Of a stretch of 64,000 bases of DNA, positions 53,101-64,000 are shown in pieces. The stretch covers positions 148,190 through 212,189 of the forward strand of contig RCAB01000060.1 in NCBI GenBank assembly GCA_003640385.1, read 5' to 3'. The position numbers were made by a program, and so were the translations under genes. Origin of the DNA: Setaria digitata. Taxonomy: Eukaryota > Nematoda > Chromadorea > Rhabditida > Setariidae. Numbering within the stretch: the first letter of the stretch is position 1; every line of letters begins with the position of its first letter. Under the pieces are notes generated by a model. It ran no database searches. It saw only the letters and a list, made by a program, of their open reading frames with translations, and was not told the origin of the DNA.

Positions 53101-53840
53101 AAATTATTATCTTAATAAATCGGCAAAGGCTAGCCCTTCATTTTTTGATTAATTCGATAACGTAAAGTTCGAGTTTAGATTTTAATGTTCCATGCTTACG
53201 GTACTAATCTTTGTTAAATATTGTTGTAGCATTATCTGTATTTTCAGGAAGCTTATAAATGTTACATAAGATCATATGATTCGCATTCACTAAAAAGCAT
53301 ATTTGATATTAACACGTTGGATCTTATTGCCGTATCGAAATCCTTCGGTTTCTCTGTTCCTCCTTTCGTCGATCTACCAATATCAAGCAAACCCAAGGTG
53401 TGCTCTTTTATGAAGCTAATTTTATTGAATGAAATCATTCCTGATTGTTGCTGGCCAACAAAATTGCCCAGTAGAATCACTTGTTCACTTGTTTTTAAAA
53501 TGGCCAAAAACTCGCGAGATTCAGGATTATTTCTGTACTTAATGATCGGTGACTATAAAAGCTGTCATTGCACTTAGTAGAGGTGGACGAGGAGCTTCTT
53601 TTTTCTACATCTTAGAACTAATTCTTTTTTTACAAAGTTCAAAACATCATAATGGATGTTCATCTAATAATTAAGCCTTGCTGAGGACCAGTCTTTACAT
53701 TTTCATTAGACTCTAGAGCAATTTCAATATGGTTAAAATTTTAATAATTCGATAAAATTGTTCAGGTACTTATAAGATCGAAATTGAGTGGAGCAGGCTA
53801 CAGAAAAAAACCGAAGTCATTTAAGCAGTTTCGTACATGA
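50119..53840 (+). CDS. DEAD-box RNA helicase DDX18/Has1
   Basis: Nucleolar ATP-dependent RNA helicase for 60S (and early 40S) ribosome assembly. Eleven exons sum to 549 codons: 50119-50229, 50581-50778, 51055-51191, 51332-51503, 51633-51791, 51941-52051, 52266-52427, 52580-52746, 52924-53128, 53248-53397 and 53766-53840. Motifs in order: Q motif [21 protein letters not shown], Ia SPTREL, Ib [46 protein letters not shown] and VI HRVGRTARG. Has1-specific tails follow ([39 protein letters not shown]). The N terminus is basic and shorter than in human DDX18. An acceptor (ttttcag, ending 50110) lies 8 bp before the Met and follows aataaa, fitting trans-splicing. The 53129-53247 intron uses a GC donor; reading through it would give a false early stop. 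Confidence 0.96.
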
Positions 53841-55796
53841 CCAGTTTTGACTGAAGAGAAACAGTTAAAATTCGTTATTTCTCGTTTGTTTGGATGCTAT
53901 GTTATTTGTTATTGCTGGTAAAGAATGGTATGATGAGATGCTATTAAAACATCCAAAATTGCAGGGTACCCAAACGCGACTTTGGATTTCTGATTCATAG
54001 AGATTACATTTTTTGACTTCACTACCATTTACCATTAGTAATAATATGGTGCATGTTGCCATTCCGTTCACTTTGTTGTGAGTCAGTATCGGTTTTAAAG
54101 GTTAACCCACAAGTTTTATGCGGAAATTCTGAATATTTGGTGAATGAGCTGTATGGATTAAGTATAGAGGAAGCGGGATTCATGTTATTAAGAAGTGAAA
54201 TTTATAGCCTTGGGATCAATGAAAAATTTTTAGAAGTTGAGCTGTTAAACATGATTGTGGGTACACTGGACAGTGGTGCCAAAAGCAAGGGTGCTATTTG
54301 TCTGATTTTAATTCTCGAAAACCGTTTCCAAATCAAATAGTATTGTATATATCTTTAGCGTTGTATTATTCTTGTTTAGCCATAGGAAGAATTAAGCATT
54401 ATAACGAGTATACAAATACTTGCGGTTATAGATAGTCCATTGACGAATCTGATTCTACATATTTGAATATTAAGGTGGTCACTGATTTCCATTAGTGTTC
54501 CTTGTGTTTTGTTTTTTGGTAGTGTTAGAAAGAGAAGTTGGACCGTTCTTGACAATATTATTTCGTTAAAGTAAAATCGAGAACCCGTATTGTTCACTTT
54601 CTACGAGATTAAAGGTCTTGTGCAGTCCAAAACTACTAAGTCTTATAATCCGAGGTTATGCCTATGTTACCTTCAAGTTCTTCCGAGTCATACTGCGAGG
54701 TTCTCTCTTTTTGTGGAATCAGTAACATATAATGAATTTTAACCCAGACATCTTTCCAAACCGCTAGGGTCATTAGGAAAGAATGGAGAATTTGAATAGG
54801 TTGAGGAAATGCAATTGTACTACTCGAGATCTGGTTGCAGACTGCTTAATCGTAGTGTGATTAAATTAAGATGTCATAAGATTTCTTGTTAGGTCTAGAG
54901 CGTAGTGCGCTCTGTACACCGAGCAGCTTGCTACTGATGTTTTGTGTTTAACGCTCCCGTTGGAATTATTTAATCTTCACTTACTCCTTACAGATGAATG
55001 AATTTCGCTTGGATCAGTCTTTGGTTTCCAGTTTATAAATTTGCTTTTTGAAGCATCTTTAATCATGTTGTTTATTTCGCAGTCATAAGCTCTTCGGGAT
55101 TTCTTTCATTGTTTAGACAGTGTCACGAGAAACTGGTAGCAATCATTTCAACATTTGTCTCATGTACTTTTTGTACCAATTGAAATCTTGTAGAAATTTT
55201 CCGGAAACATTTCCCACCAAAAACAACAGCAAGAAGATCGAAAGACAATGAGAATCAGTATGGCAGTGTTCTGCATTATGCTGATCATCATTATTTCGAA
55301 GATTTCAAAAGCTCCTTTTTCAGGAATTTCTTTTTATGCTATTAACATATCATTCATTGCCATAGCTATCAAGAGCGATATTCGTTACAATCACTATTCA
55401 AAAATTCGTGCTGTCAATTTTTTTTTTTTTTTTTCGATTTGAAACTTCCACTTTTGGACCTTCTGCTAACAGAATAATCCCGTCTGTCTTGTCGTTTAAG
55501 TTCTCAGTAATAATAATGATAATAAAGGTACAATTAAGAAAAAATATTAGATATGTGTAAACAAAGTGAAGTGAAACTGTAACAACTGAACGGGAAATAA
55601 TGTTAAAATATTACTGCGGAAATCCTAAAGTTAGCAAAACATTTTAACGTGGGGCATTTTAGTGAGTACAAGTCCCAAAATACGACTTTTTAGTTTGCAA
55701 ATCTATTCTTCTGGTAAAAAGTTTCTGGAGTCCCACCAAAATAATGATTGAAAAAAAATCTGTACAATCCTGGCAGTGAAATTAATATTACTGTTA
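53841..55796. other. Convergent intergenic region with an unassigned open frame
   Basis: Between the 3' ends of DDX18 (plus) and the first phosphatase (minus). A plus-strand frame at about 54100-54340, following an acceptor-like tttaaag, reads VNPQVLCGNSEYLVNELYGL and continues with a plausible helical composition, but has no recognised family or neighbouring exon. The rest is AT-rich, with a T run near 55419-55434. Confidence 0.35.
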
Positions 55797-57764
55797 TTAT
55801 GCGGTAGCTTCAACGCATTCGAGTACGGGCTCCAATACTGGCTGAAATTTCAATTTGCTTGAATTATGACGACTGCGTTTTTCATCAATGCACCCATTTT
55901 CATTGTCATCTATTTTCTTCTGTAATAGTTTCAATATATTAATTTGAAAATTCAAAAAAAAAAAACCTTGTGAGAGAGTTACGAGGCGAAATTTGTATTT
56001 TATTAATACATTTCGCTACCATCTATTTTCATATCGTATCCAGAAATTTAAAAAAATTTTTTTTTATATCGTATCCAAAAGTATTGGTTTTATTTAATGA
56101 CAAATGTATTGAAGAGATTTCTTAAAAACTTGTAATACTTTTTAGAGTTTGAAACATTTCCCTTTCAAGTTATTCCTTTCCAGCAACTCATTTAAAAACT
56201 GCCGAAAGAAGCAAGCTGCATTAGCAGTTTCAGATGCTCAATTTGAATAAAATTAAGACCAAGAATTAGGAACATCAGTGTTTTTAATCCGAATTTTCAT
56301 CTAAGACAAGTAGAATAAAGCCTTAATTTTGTTTCTATTGATAAAATCGGTACAATGTTATAAAATAAAAATCTGTTAAAAGTAAAATAATTCAAAAAAG
56401 GATTACATGTTCCAACTGATATTTTCATTTTTAAAACTAAAATCTTACCGAAGCTAGTATTTTGTGGGCTCCAGCTTCCATATCCAAATAAACATCAGGA
56501 ATAACTTGATCAAGGTGTGTTTTATCTCTGATTAAGTGAACTGTTCCCATGCTATGTTTAATATTCTGAAAAGCCTATTGCAATTGAAGCCTAAAATTGT
56601 TGTGCAAATATGTGGACAAGGGAAGTAAGAAAATCTAAAAGTGATGCTTACATCAATCTTACGATACCATAAGTTCATAAATTATCTTAAAGTACCACTT
56701 TAAGTAATTATGGGTACAATTTCTAGCTGGTTTAATTACCTGCTCATATGCAATAAGTTGACGCCAAAATCCAATATTTGGTCTGACGAGTGGCCGTTTT
56801 TGAGCCATAAACTGATAAGCCTGCCTAAGCGATTTGCAGCGAAATTTGGTAAGAAATGCAAGACAAACAGAAGCAGATCGTGATACCCCGGCCACACAGT
56901 GCACCAGTACATTACCACCGCTTGTTATCACCGCCTCAATCTGCAACCGCATTGAAATTCCTTCAAAACCATTGTTCTTTCTTGGTTGCATTCAGAATTG
57001 CAGATGTTTTGCAACTGAAGCAGAACTGAAAGTCTCGGAATGCCGATTTCTAATCCCTGAGTGTTCTTGTCATTCTCGGGATTTCTACTGCACTGTGGCG
57101 ATCTTGTCAAATAATCAGGGATGAAATCAGAGCTGGACATAGTTTCCCATTCACTCAGTGCTGCTCTGTTAAAAACATAAGTGGTAGCGAAAATTCAAAA
57201 ACATTCCAACCACCAACCCATCTTGAAATTTCACAGTTGCCGATGAAAATATATGGCAAAAATGAAATGATATTCCACACAATGCTTGACTGTTTGATTA
57301 ATTTGTAACAATGTCAAATTAGACTAATATCAAATGGAATTAAAAGTTGGGAGAACTGCAACAGAACGAGAGATAAATGAACCAAATGTGGAATGTGAAG
57401 CAACTGGAATAAGATGTCTTACTTGATCAGTTTGTGGGTCTAGTAGTGGATAAATTGAAGCCTGAGGGGTATCTTCCAGCCATAATTTCACTCGTGGAAT
57501 ATTGCCCAGTGATGGCACATTTGGGACCTGAAACTGTTGCAGTAAAATTTTCTCGAAATTTCATTGGGACGGACTTCCTTAACCAATACTGCCAGCGACA
57601 AAGTTAAAGAAGCAGACCTCATTAGTGGCGTTCACAATGAATGAGATGTCGTATTTTCTGATATTCTCAGGCGTCAGCGAACTCACGCCACAAATGTACA
57701 AGCCGCGGACAACTTCCGTAATTTTGGCATATTCGGGATTCACATTAAATGATATCAGGGTCAT
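55797..57764 (-). CDS. Dual-specificity phosphatase A (DUSP14/18-like)
   Basis: Cysteine-based protein phosphatase of the small atypical DUSP group. Five exons total 231 codons: 57618-57764, 57423-57527, 56740-56940, 56449-56565 and 55797-55919. The N-terminal TEVVRGLYICGVSSLTPENI is followed by VNATNEV and the substrate-loop exon with the general-acid region (VKLWLEDTP). The catalytic loop VHCVAGVSRSAS carries Cys, Arg and Ser; then come LTKFRCKSLRQAY, RPLVRPNIGFWRQL and VIPDVYLDMEAGAHKIL. The C terminus ends KLKFQPVLEPVLECVEATA. Start is MTLISFNVNPEY, in frame and first after the upstream stop. The catalytic exon is identical at nucleotide level to that of the second copy 4.5 kb away, although the other exons have diverged. 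Substrate unknown. Confidence 0.93.
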
Positions 57765-58400
57765 CCTCTAGAAAGAAACTGACTGAAGACTGAGACATCG
57801 CAGAGGCGTTGTTCAGAAGACCAGAACGCTGAACCTCCAAAGAGGTCATACCCCAGTCGTAAACGCACCCCGACTCCGATAGAATTTCACAAACCAGTCG
57901 TAAAAAGTGAGTCATGAGCAAGAGTTCCTTACTAGCACGTGTACTTACTCGTATGACGTACACTACGCAAGCGTACGTGTGGTAAGTGGGAGAAGTGAAA
58001 TACCCAGCACTGGCCGCACAGCACTGCATGTTATTATTTTCCATTCCTTGTAGGAAGTGTGGTGAACATTTCACGTGAATTGCATGTGTCAGTGTTTTAT
58101 GCAGCCGTATCCCTCGTGCCAAGAGCATGCAGTGCACGTGAAGTGCATGCCATACGGTGAAGGGAGTTGCCATCAACAACGGCAGACGACAGCTGTGCTT
58201 GATTCATCCCGAATTCGTTCTCCTTCCTCTGCCACCTGAGGATTAACTTCCAGACTGGTAGCAAGTACTTCAGGTCACTCTCACCTAAAGTTGGAGAACA
58301 TCCATGGACAGGAGATGACATGCAGCACCTTGTGTTCCAGCTTCTTCCATCAGAACACTTCGGGCGCTTCAGAATCGTCAAGCTGTAACCGTTTCTCGCA
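57765..58400. promoter_or_regulatory. 5' flank of phosphatase A with CACGTG motifs
   Basis: GC-richer DNA upstream of the first phosphatase. It contains CACGTGAATTGC at 58072-58083 and CACGTGAAGTGC at 58135-58146. The second is exactly repeated upstream of phosphatase B. CACGTG is the core of the E-box bound by basic helix-loop-helix factors in general; binding here is inference. Confidence 0.5.
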
Positions 58401-59708
58401 CTGTATCAGAAAGACTGACACCAGCAGTCTTTTTATAAGAAATTAATTAATTTCTCGGATGTGCATGAGCACTGAACCGATGAGAAGTTGAATTAGTGGA
58501 GCAGTTGTTTGAAATCATCCTTGGCTAAAGATTGAAAATGCTTTGCAGCTGATCTCTAGGTTTGTTACACACCTCTAAGAGTTTGCTGGAAATGTCTTTT
58601 CACTTCACGGAATCCTTGAAATAACTACAGGGATTAGCTTTTGTAAGAGAATCTCGGACATATTGTTGTCCTAAATTCTGACTACTTCAGCTTAATGACT
58701 TAGATTCGATCTTGAAGTGATTTCTTCCCTTAAGTAACAATGAAGAATCGAATTTCCTAGGCAGTGATGTTAGGTGCTCAGTCAGGGACTTGGAGATTCT
58801 TTGGTGATATGATATTGCCTTTCTATTTTCAACTTCGTATTTTGTATTCACTATCAGAAAGCGCAGAAAGCGAATCAATGAAATTAGAAAAGATTGATCG
58901 CTAGAACTATGCTTGTTGATTGCAGAGTTTTAATTGTCTATGTATGTTATATCAAACCCAGTGGCCATACAGTAGAAGCAATGAGCCTTAGGCTCTAAAA
59001 CTCTCAAAAGACGAAAGAAGACTTCTGATTAACTGTCAAATTTAATAAAAGTCAAAACCTTTCAGTTTACAGAGAAACAGTCTTGCTTTTCCATCATGAC
59101 AATTGGGGATTCCGATACTTTCCCCAGATTGTGAGTTCGTCGTAAGCTTGTCCTCAGTGTTCAACAGAAAATTATTACGCAGAAAGCCAATGTGGTAATT
59201 AGGTATTGATTTATCCTCCAATAATTTCCGTCCTACTTATATTAGAGTTCATCTGGGGTATCTGGGGTCTCAAGCAATATAAATATGCGTTATTTGGACT
59301 GCTGCGCTCGACAACGGTGTTCAATTTCAAGCTTCACTGCTAAGAAGTTCAGTAGCTTCGAAATATTTGTTTCTGTTAAAAGGAAAGAATAATTGAGGGA
59401 TTTTTCAGAAATACTTTTACTAAAAAAAATTCAAGGAAGAATTTAGTGCGCAAAAACTCTTCATTTACAACGCTTCCTAAATTATCGTACTGCATAAGGA
59501 ATTTTATACAACTTTTTCATTGTTCATTACAAGTGGGTGGCAAAATACTTCACTTCTTGATAGAAAAGTCTTACAGGGTGAATTTCTGCTAGCTTGTCGA
59601 TTCTAGTCATGCTTGTTACTTTTAGCTATTGAAAGCAGCAAGAATACCGACTATTCGATGATTAACTTCATTCCGTTTCTTCTCGAGAGCGAAAAAGTGC
59701 GCAAGTCT

Positions 59709-59765
59709 GAGAAATGATTCAGTCTCTTCAATTCCCTTACGAGAAATGATTCAGTCTCTTCAATT
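59709..59765. repeat. 25-bp direct repeat, two copies with 32-bp period
   Basis: gagaaatgattcagtctctt plus caatt occurs twice with seven bases between the copies. Confidence 0.85.
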
Positions 59766-59876
59766 ACATGATGAATTCACCGACGTGAAACGGAACTTTG
59801 CGACTCATTGATGTGAAGGACTTACTGCCCTTAAGTCTAGTTATAAAACAGAATCCAAGTTTTTGCGCTGCTACTC

Positions 59877-60115
59877 GCACCTCTCAAGAGCTCACGGACT
59901 GTCTTCTCCGAATCACAATTTCTTTTATGCAAAGCATTAAAGTTGCAATCGAACGGATGCAACTGCTCATGTATTTTCTCTCCTAACCAAACCACNGCAC
60001 CTCTCAAGAGCTCACGGACTGTCTTCTCCGAATCACAATTTCTTTTATGCAAAGCATTAAGGTTGCAATCGAACGGATGCAACTGCTCATGTATTTTCTC
60101 TCCTAACCAAACCAC
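59877..60115. repeat. 119-bp duplication around a single N (assembly join)
   Basis: Copies 59877-59995 and 59997-60115 start gcacctctcaagagctcacg and differ by one base that I can see (taaag versus taagg), with one N at 59996. This is the same signature as at 17205 and 28117, so it is most likely an unmerged contig overlap. Confidence 0.85.
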
Positions 60116-60872
60116 TCGACTGTTTTACGGATCCTGTTCGTGCTATTATCGGAGGCTTTTTTTTTTTTTTAATATTATCTCAATACACTTCCTTACTTTT
60201 TGATATGTAAAAAATACAACTTGCAGTAGCTTTGTTTAGCTTGTTTGAATTCAGACTTCACTTGCATCTTACTTGGTTTTACTTTCTATTTTATTTCAAA
60301 ACTTGCGCTTCCATAAAATTTAAATGTAATAATCACTAGATTAATAAATACTTGGAGTAAATACATTTAACTTCGCAAAAAGTTTTTTTGAGCAGTTTAT
60401 CTTTGAAGATATGCTGCTTAAAAGCAAACAAGTCAACTGTATCACAATGATAGTGAAGTGAGGAAAATGAAAAACTGATAGAATCTTTTAAACAAATTTA
60501 CCTCAATCATTTCTGTCACATTTGTTCTCATCTTCGATTTCTTTATGAAGAGGACTGTTTCAATTTATTAATTCTTCTGCTCCGTTTTCTTTAAAAATCT
60601 TAGTTCAAAGCTAAATTAACGACATTTTTATAATGCTTTGTCGTCAAAAATACTTCGCCAAGATTTATATGTCTGTGAAACTGCTATTCAAATTGCGTCA
60701 ATAAACTGTGCTAGAATATTTATGTGCAAATCATGGAATCATGAGTCAACAAGTAATGAGCTATTTCAAAATAAAACTTAAGGATTCGGAGTGAAATTAT
60801 AGAAATGTTTTCACGAACGTTTGCTCTATAATGCGAAAGGTTCCAAATAGGACAGCAGGAGGCAGAGTGATG

Positions 60873-61999
60873 TCAAGCTCCTGCCTCAGTGCTTTCCGGT
60901 ACTGTCTCCAATATTGGTTGGAATTTCGGTTTATCTCTGGAAAACCGGCGTTCTCCATATGAATCAGCATTAGTCTATAAATATAATCAGTCAAATGAAA
61001 TGTATTTGGATCATGTAAAGTAATAAGCATTTAAACAAAATGCTTGGAGCTCACCGATGGATAAACATCTGGTAAGACATTTTCCGGGTCGTCTTTGTTG
61101 CGGAGTAATTTTACTGATACAACTCCATTTTTTAATTCCTGCAAATATTAAACGGAATGAAGGCTTTTATCGAAAGTACAACGAAGCAAAACTGAGAATA
61201 TATGAAGACTTCATACAACAAATGAAATTTTTGCAACATACATTCTCGTAAATGATCAGTTGACGCCAAAATCCAATATTTGGTCTGACGAGTGGCCGTT
61301 TTTGAGCCATAAACTGATAAGCCTGCCTAAGCGATTTGCAGCGAAATTTGGTAAGAAATGCAAGACAAACAGAAGCAGATCGTGATACCCCGGCCACACA
61401 GTGCACCAGTACATTACCACCGCTTGTTATCACCGCCTCAATCTGCAACCGCATGTGCTTGTGGAAAGACGGTCCTAGTAGGTTAATATTTCGCCTTTCA
61501 TTTTAAAATCATCGTCGAAGGATAGCTCACCTGGTCGCTGATGAGATCGAAATACTGATAGATATTAGTAGACGGAGTATCATCCAACCACAGCTTTATT
61601 CGTGGTATTGAGGCAAGAGATCGTACGATGGGCACCTATAAGGAAGCTTTTCTCCTGTATGTGTAATTTCTAGGAAATTTCTTAACAGAAAAAACACAAC
61701 ATCAGTAATGTAAAAACTACGAACAGTTGAAGAAAAAAAATCGAAATTCCGGTCTTTTTTTCCGAAAAATTTTGCTCCAAAAGCTTTATTGCAGTCACAA
61801 ATTATTTGTGGGAACGAACCTCAGTGGTGGCATTAATGATGAGAGAGATATTACATTTGTTTATGGTATCCGGGGTCAGTGCACTAACCCCAGATATGTA
61901 GAGACCGGGAACAAGTTCAGTAATGTGGCCGTATTCTGGATTTATCTGGAATGAGGTGGATGGCATTGTGCGGTACTCTTCTCTGTCAACCAGTACCAT
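60873..61999 (-). CDS. Dual-specificity phosphatase B (DUSP14/18-like paralogue)
   Basis: Tandem paralogue of the preceding phosphatase with the same five-exon layout: 61820-61999, 61531-61635, 61242-61442, 61055-61138 and 60873-60974 (224 codons). The N terminus MVLVDREEYRTMPSTSFQIN is longer than in copy A. TELVPGLYISGVSALTPDTI and IINATTEV match copy A, and the second exon (IKLWLDDTP) aligns residue for residue in length. The catalytic exon carries VHCVAGVSRSAS and is nucleotide-identical to copy A over 197 bp. The C terminus, RDKPKFQPILETVPESTEA, keeps the same tail motif as copy A. A splice-acceptor-like ctttgtag ends one base before the Met, fitting a spliced-leader site and supporting this start; a second Met lies 11 codons in. 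Confidence 0.92.
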
Positions 62000-62720
62000 A
62001 CTACAAAGGAAAGCTGAAAACAAGCTAACAGTCAGGAACAAAAAGTTGCAGAATCATGTGTTTCGAATAGGAGCCGGAGAAGACATTAAACCGGTAAGGG
62101 ATCAGGCGTCGGTTCCGGATGATTTGGGAGTGAGGAGACTCCACTCGCATACAAATCATAGCGGGGGGTGAAACTCCAGAAACCTGTGAAGGCAACGCAG
62201 TACTTCGGGATTTGCAGTAGGAAGTGTAAAAGGCGAGCAAAAGGGACTATTTTATAGAGCGAGGAGGTGCGTTGCTCTCCGGGGGAAGCTATTCACGACG
62301 GATTCATGTGAACAACTGGAGATCCCGGGAGGGTGCATCCCGTGACACCTGTCTCTGTGTCTCTCTCTCTCTGCCACAGTTTCTTTCTGTTGATTTATTT
62401 TGTTTATTGTATTGGAAGTGCACCGCGGAGGAGAGTGTTGCGTGGTCTGTCTGTAAAGGGCACATGAAGGAGTTGGACAGTGAAACTTCCTTGAAGAACG
62501 TCTTTTCAATGCGTTGAAATCACGTGAAGTGCGTTGAAGTCACGTGGACAGGTACGAGACAGCTGAAGGAATGGAAACGGACCGTTGCTTTCTGAGAATG
62601 CCCTCAGGAAAAGTAGCAGGCGAAGAAATGTTGCGTTCTCTTGCAAGTTGCAAGAACTGTTAAGGTGATGTAATGGCGTCGTGTGGTACTTCAGACTTAG
62701 AATCGGTTCCAACTCATGAG
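62000..62720. promoter_or_regulatory. 5' flank of phosphatase B with CACGTG motifs
   Basis: GC-richer upstream DNA with CACGTGAAGTGC at 62521-62532 and a further CACGTG at 62541-62546. A short CT repeat (about 62360-62375) lies nearby. Coding potential is poor on both strands. Confidence 0.5.
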
Positions 62721-64000
62721 GTCCAGTAACACTTGCATTTCCGAACCGAATTTATTCGGGTTGAAAATTTTCATACCGGCTGCTAGTCAAACACATAGCT
62801 GCTCTTTCAGCAAATTTCTCCTCATGAAATTACGCCATTTTCTGAAACCTGTCCACTGAAATCATTAATACTTCGTAGTATCATCCCATCTAGACGTGAG
62901 GACAGTAGCATGAAGATGGCACGGCAGAATCTAAAAGTTGAACGGGGAAGTGAGAAAAGATGATAATTGAGGATAGGATCAATGTCATTACACCTGCATG
63001 AAATAAAATTTTTTCCCAATGTGTTCTTTATTAGACGGTAATTCCTTGGTGATAATGGACAGAGAATCAGGAAAACTGGGCAAATGAGCGAGGGATCAGA
63101 AAAATTTACTTAATTCGGATAAATTATTTTCGTCAAGTTGACAGCAAGACGTTTAAAAGCAAAACTAATTGCTCTTTTGCCAATAATTAATAATCGATAG
63201 CAGCAACAAGTTGAACTGTAGGGTCTTCTCTCATTCTGCCAAAAATCTTACATACAGATTTTATCAATACCTGTTTTGAATCAATTTCCCCTTAGTGATG
63301 CTGAAAGCAGAAATGAGAATTCTTTTTTATTAAATTAGACTTTCTTAAAATATTTACTCGTCATTCGATGAAGTCTGCAAAGCTGATCAGCGCAAAAGTC
63401 TCACTGAACTTCAGTTTATTTTAATTTGGGAAAATGTTGAAAAAATATTTTTTTAAACAGGCACTTTTTTTATTGGGCAGAATGGGATATCATTCCATCT
63501 AACATTTTAAGCAATGCTATAGGACAAGTAATTCTCATCATGACAAAATGAAGTGATACGCATAATTGATAATAAGGCGTCTTTCGTTTAATTTTCTTTT
63601 TTTATTTAAGAAGAAAAAACATTACATCACGAAGTCGCTGAACAGTATTTCTTTGCATCAAAATATCTATCTCTTCACATCATTGCTGTTATAAAAAGGT
63701 AAAGGAAACTATAGGTAGTAAGTAAAAATAATCATTATAAGTACTTTTATGCAATTAAAGCAATAATAGTAATAACGAGAAGTTTAGTAAGAAGAAATAT
63801 AGAGAATCGGAAAGTGAATGAAAGTAAAAGAAATAAGTGATGATTCTGAAATAGTTTTCAACTAGTGGCAAAGTCAATTTTTGGGATTTCACCAAACTTG
63901 AAAAACATTGAAATTTTGAAAAAATATTTAAAGGGAAATTTAAGAATACAAGGAAAAGTATTTGAGCACTCTTGGGCAAAATTACGGTCCTTTTACTTCT
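62721..64000. other. Unassigned AT-rich right end
   Basis: No recognisable exons, RNA genes or mobile elements; short frames only. Confidence 0.45.

Larger units (their letters stand above)
58401..60872. other. Spacer between the two phosphatase genes
   Basis: AT-rich, no recognisable gene. It contains a 25-bp exact repeat (59709-59733 and 59741-59765) and the N-flanked duplication listed separately. Confidence 0.5.

Noticed and set aside
53129..53152. DDX18 ending with SPSFFD after KSAKA
   Set aside because: Downstream exons continue the conserved DDX18 sequence; the early stop lies in a GC-AG intron.
57745..58381. Minus-strand frames of 144 and 94 codons upstream of phosphatase A
   Set aside because: Cys/His-rich nonsense from GC-rich promoter DNA with no homology; the phosphatase starts inside, in another frame.
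59798..60203. Overlapping frames containing X residues
   Set aside because: Created by the N-flanked duplication; not real proteins.

Overview
The window is AT-rich eukaryotic DNA with intron-dense genes. Introns are mostly about 50-500 bp and exons 40-360 bp. Orthologue content, short introns and likely spliced-leader acceptors just upstream of some start codons suggest a nematode. A clade III/filarial-type genome is my best guess, but species cannot be fixed from this alone. Nothing bacterial, viral or CRISPR-like was seen. I rebuilt gene models by hand from splice phase plus recalled family alignments.

Layout. (1) 1-7190, minus: motor domain, converter and lever arm of an unconventional class VI myosin; its 3' end runs off the left edge. 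(2) 7191-11813: no recognisable gene. (3) 11814-20233, minus: a nuclear scribbler/ZNF608-609-like protein with about 23 exons and one C2H2 finger. (4) 22361-27701, minus: a divergent cyclin E-like gene. (5) 27958-28276: an orphan exon inside an assembly duplication. (6) 28902-29484, minus: a small three-exon gene 92 bp behind cog3. (7) 29577-34645, minus: COG3, a Golgi tethering subunit. (8) 35356-37313, minus: SSR1/TRAP-alpha, an ER translocon subunit. (9) 37314-40328: AT-rich repetitive DNA with one orphan exon candidate. (10) 40329-45780, minus: a large coiled-coil protein. (11) 46707-53840, plus: MAF1, a single-exon archease gene and the DEAD-box helicase DDX18/Has1, three genes of RNA metabolism on one strand. 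(12) 55797-57764 and 60873-61999, minus: two tandem dual-specificity phosphatases that share a 197-bp identical block over the catalytic exon. (13) 62000-64000: promoter-like, then AT-rich DNA with no recognised gene.

Functional grouping is loose. COG3 and TRAP-alpha are both secretory-pathway components on the same strand. MAF1, archease and DDX18 act in Pol III control, tRNA ligation and ribosome assembly. The most unusual observations are the exon-limited sequence identity between the two phosphatases, a shared E-box-type motif upstream of both, two GC-AG introns whose use is forced by protein homology, and a cyclin fold in which the MRAIL helix cannot be found. Three single N characters are each flanked by near-identical direct copies of 70-159 bp, which look like unmerged contig overlaps rather than biology.
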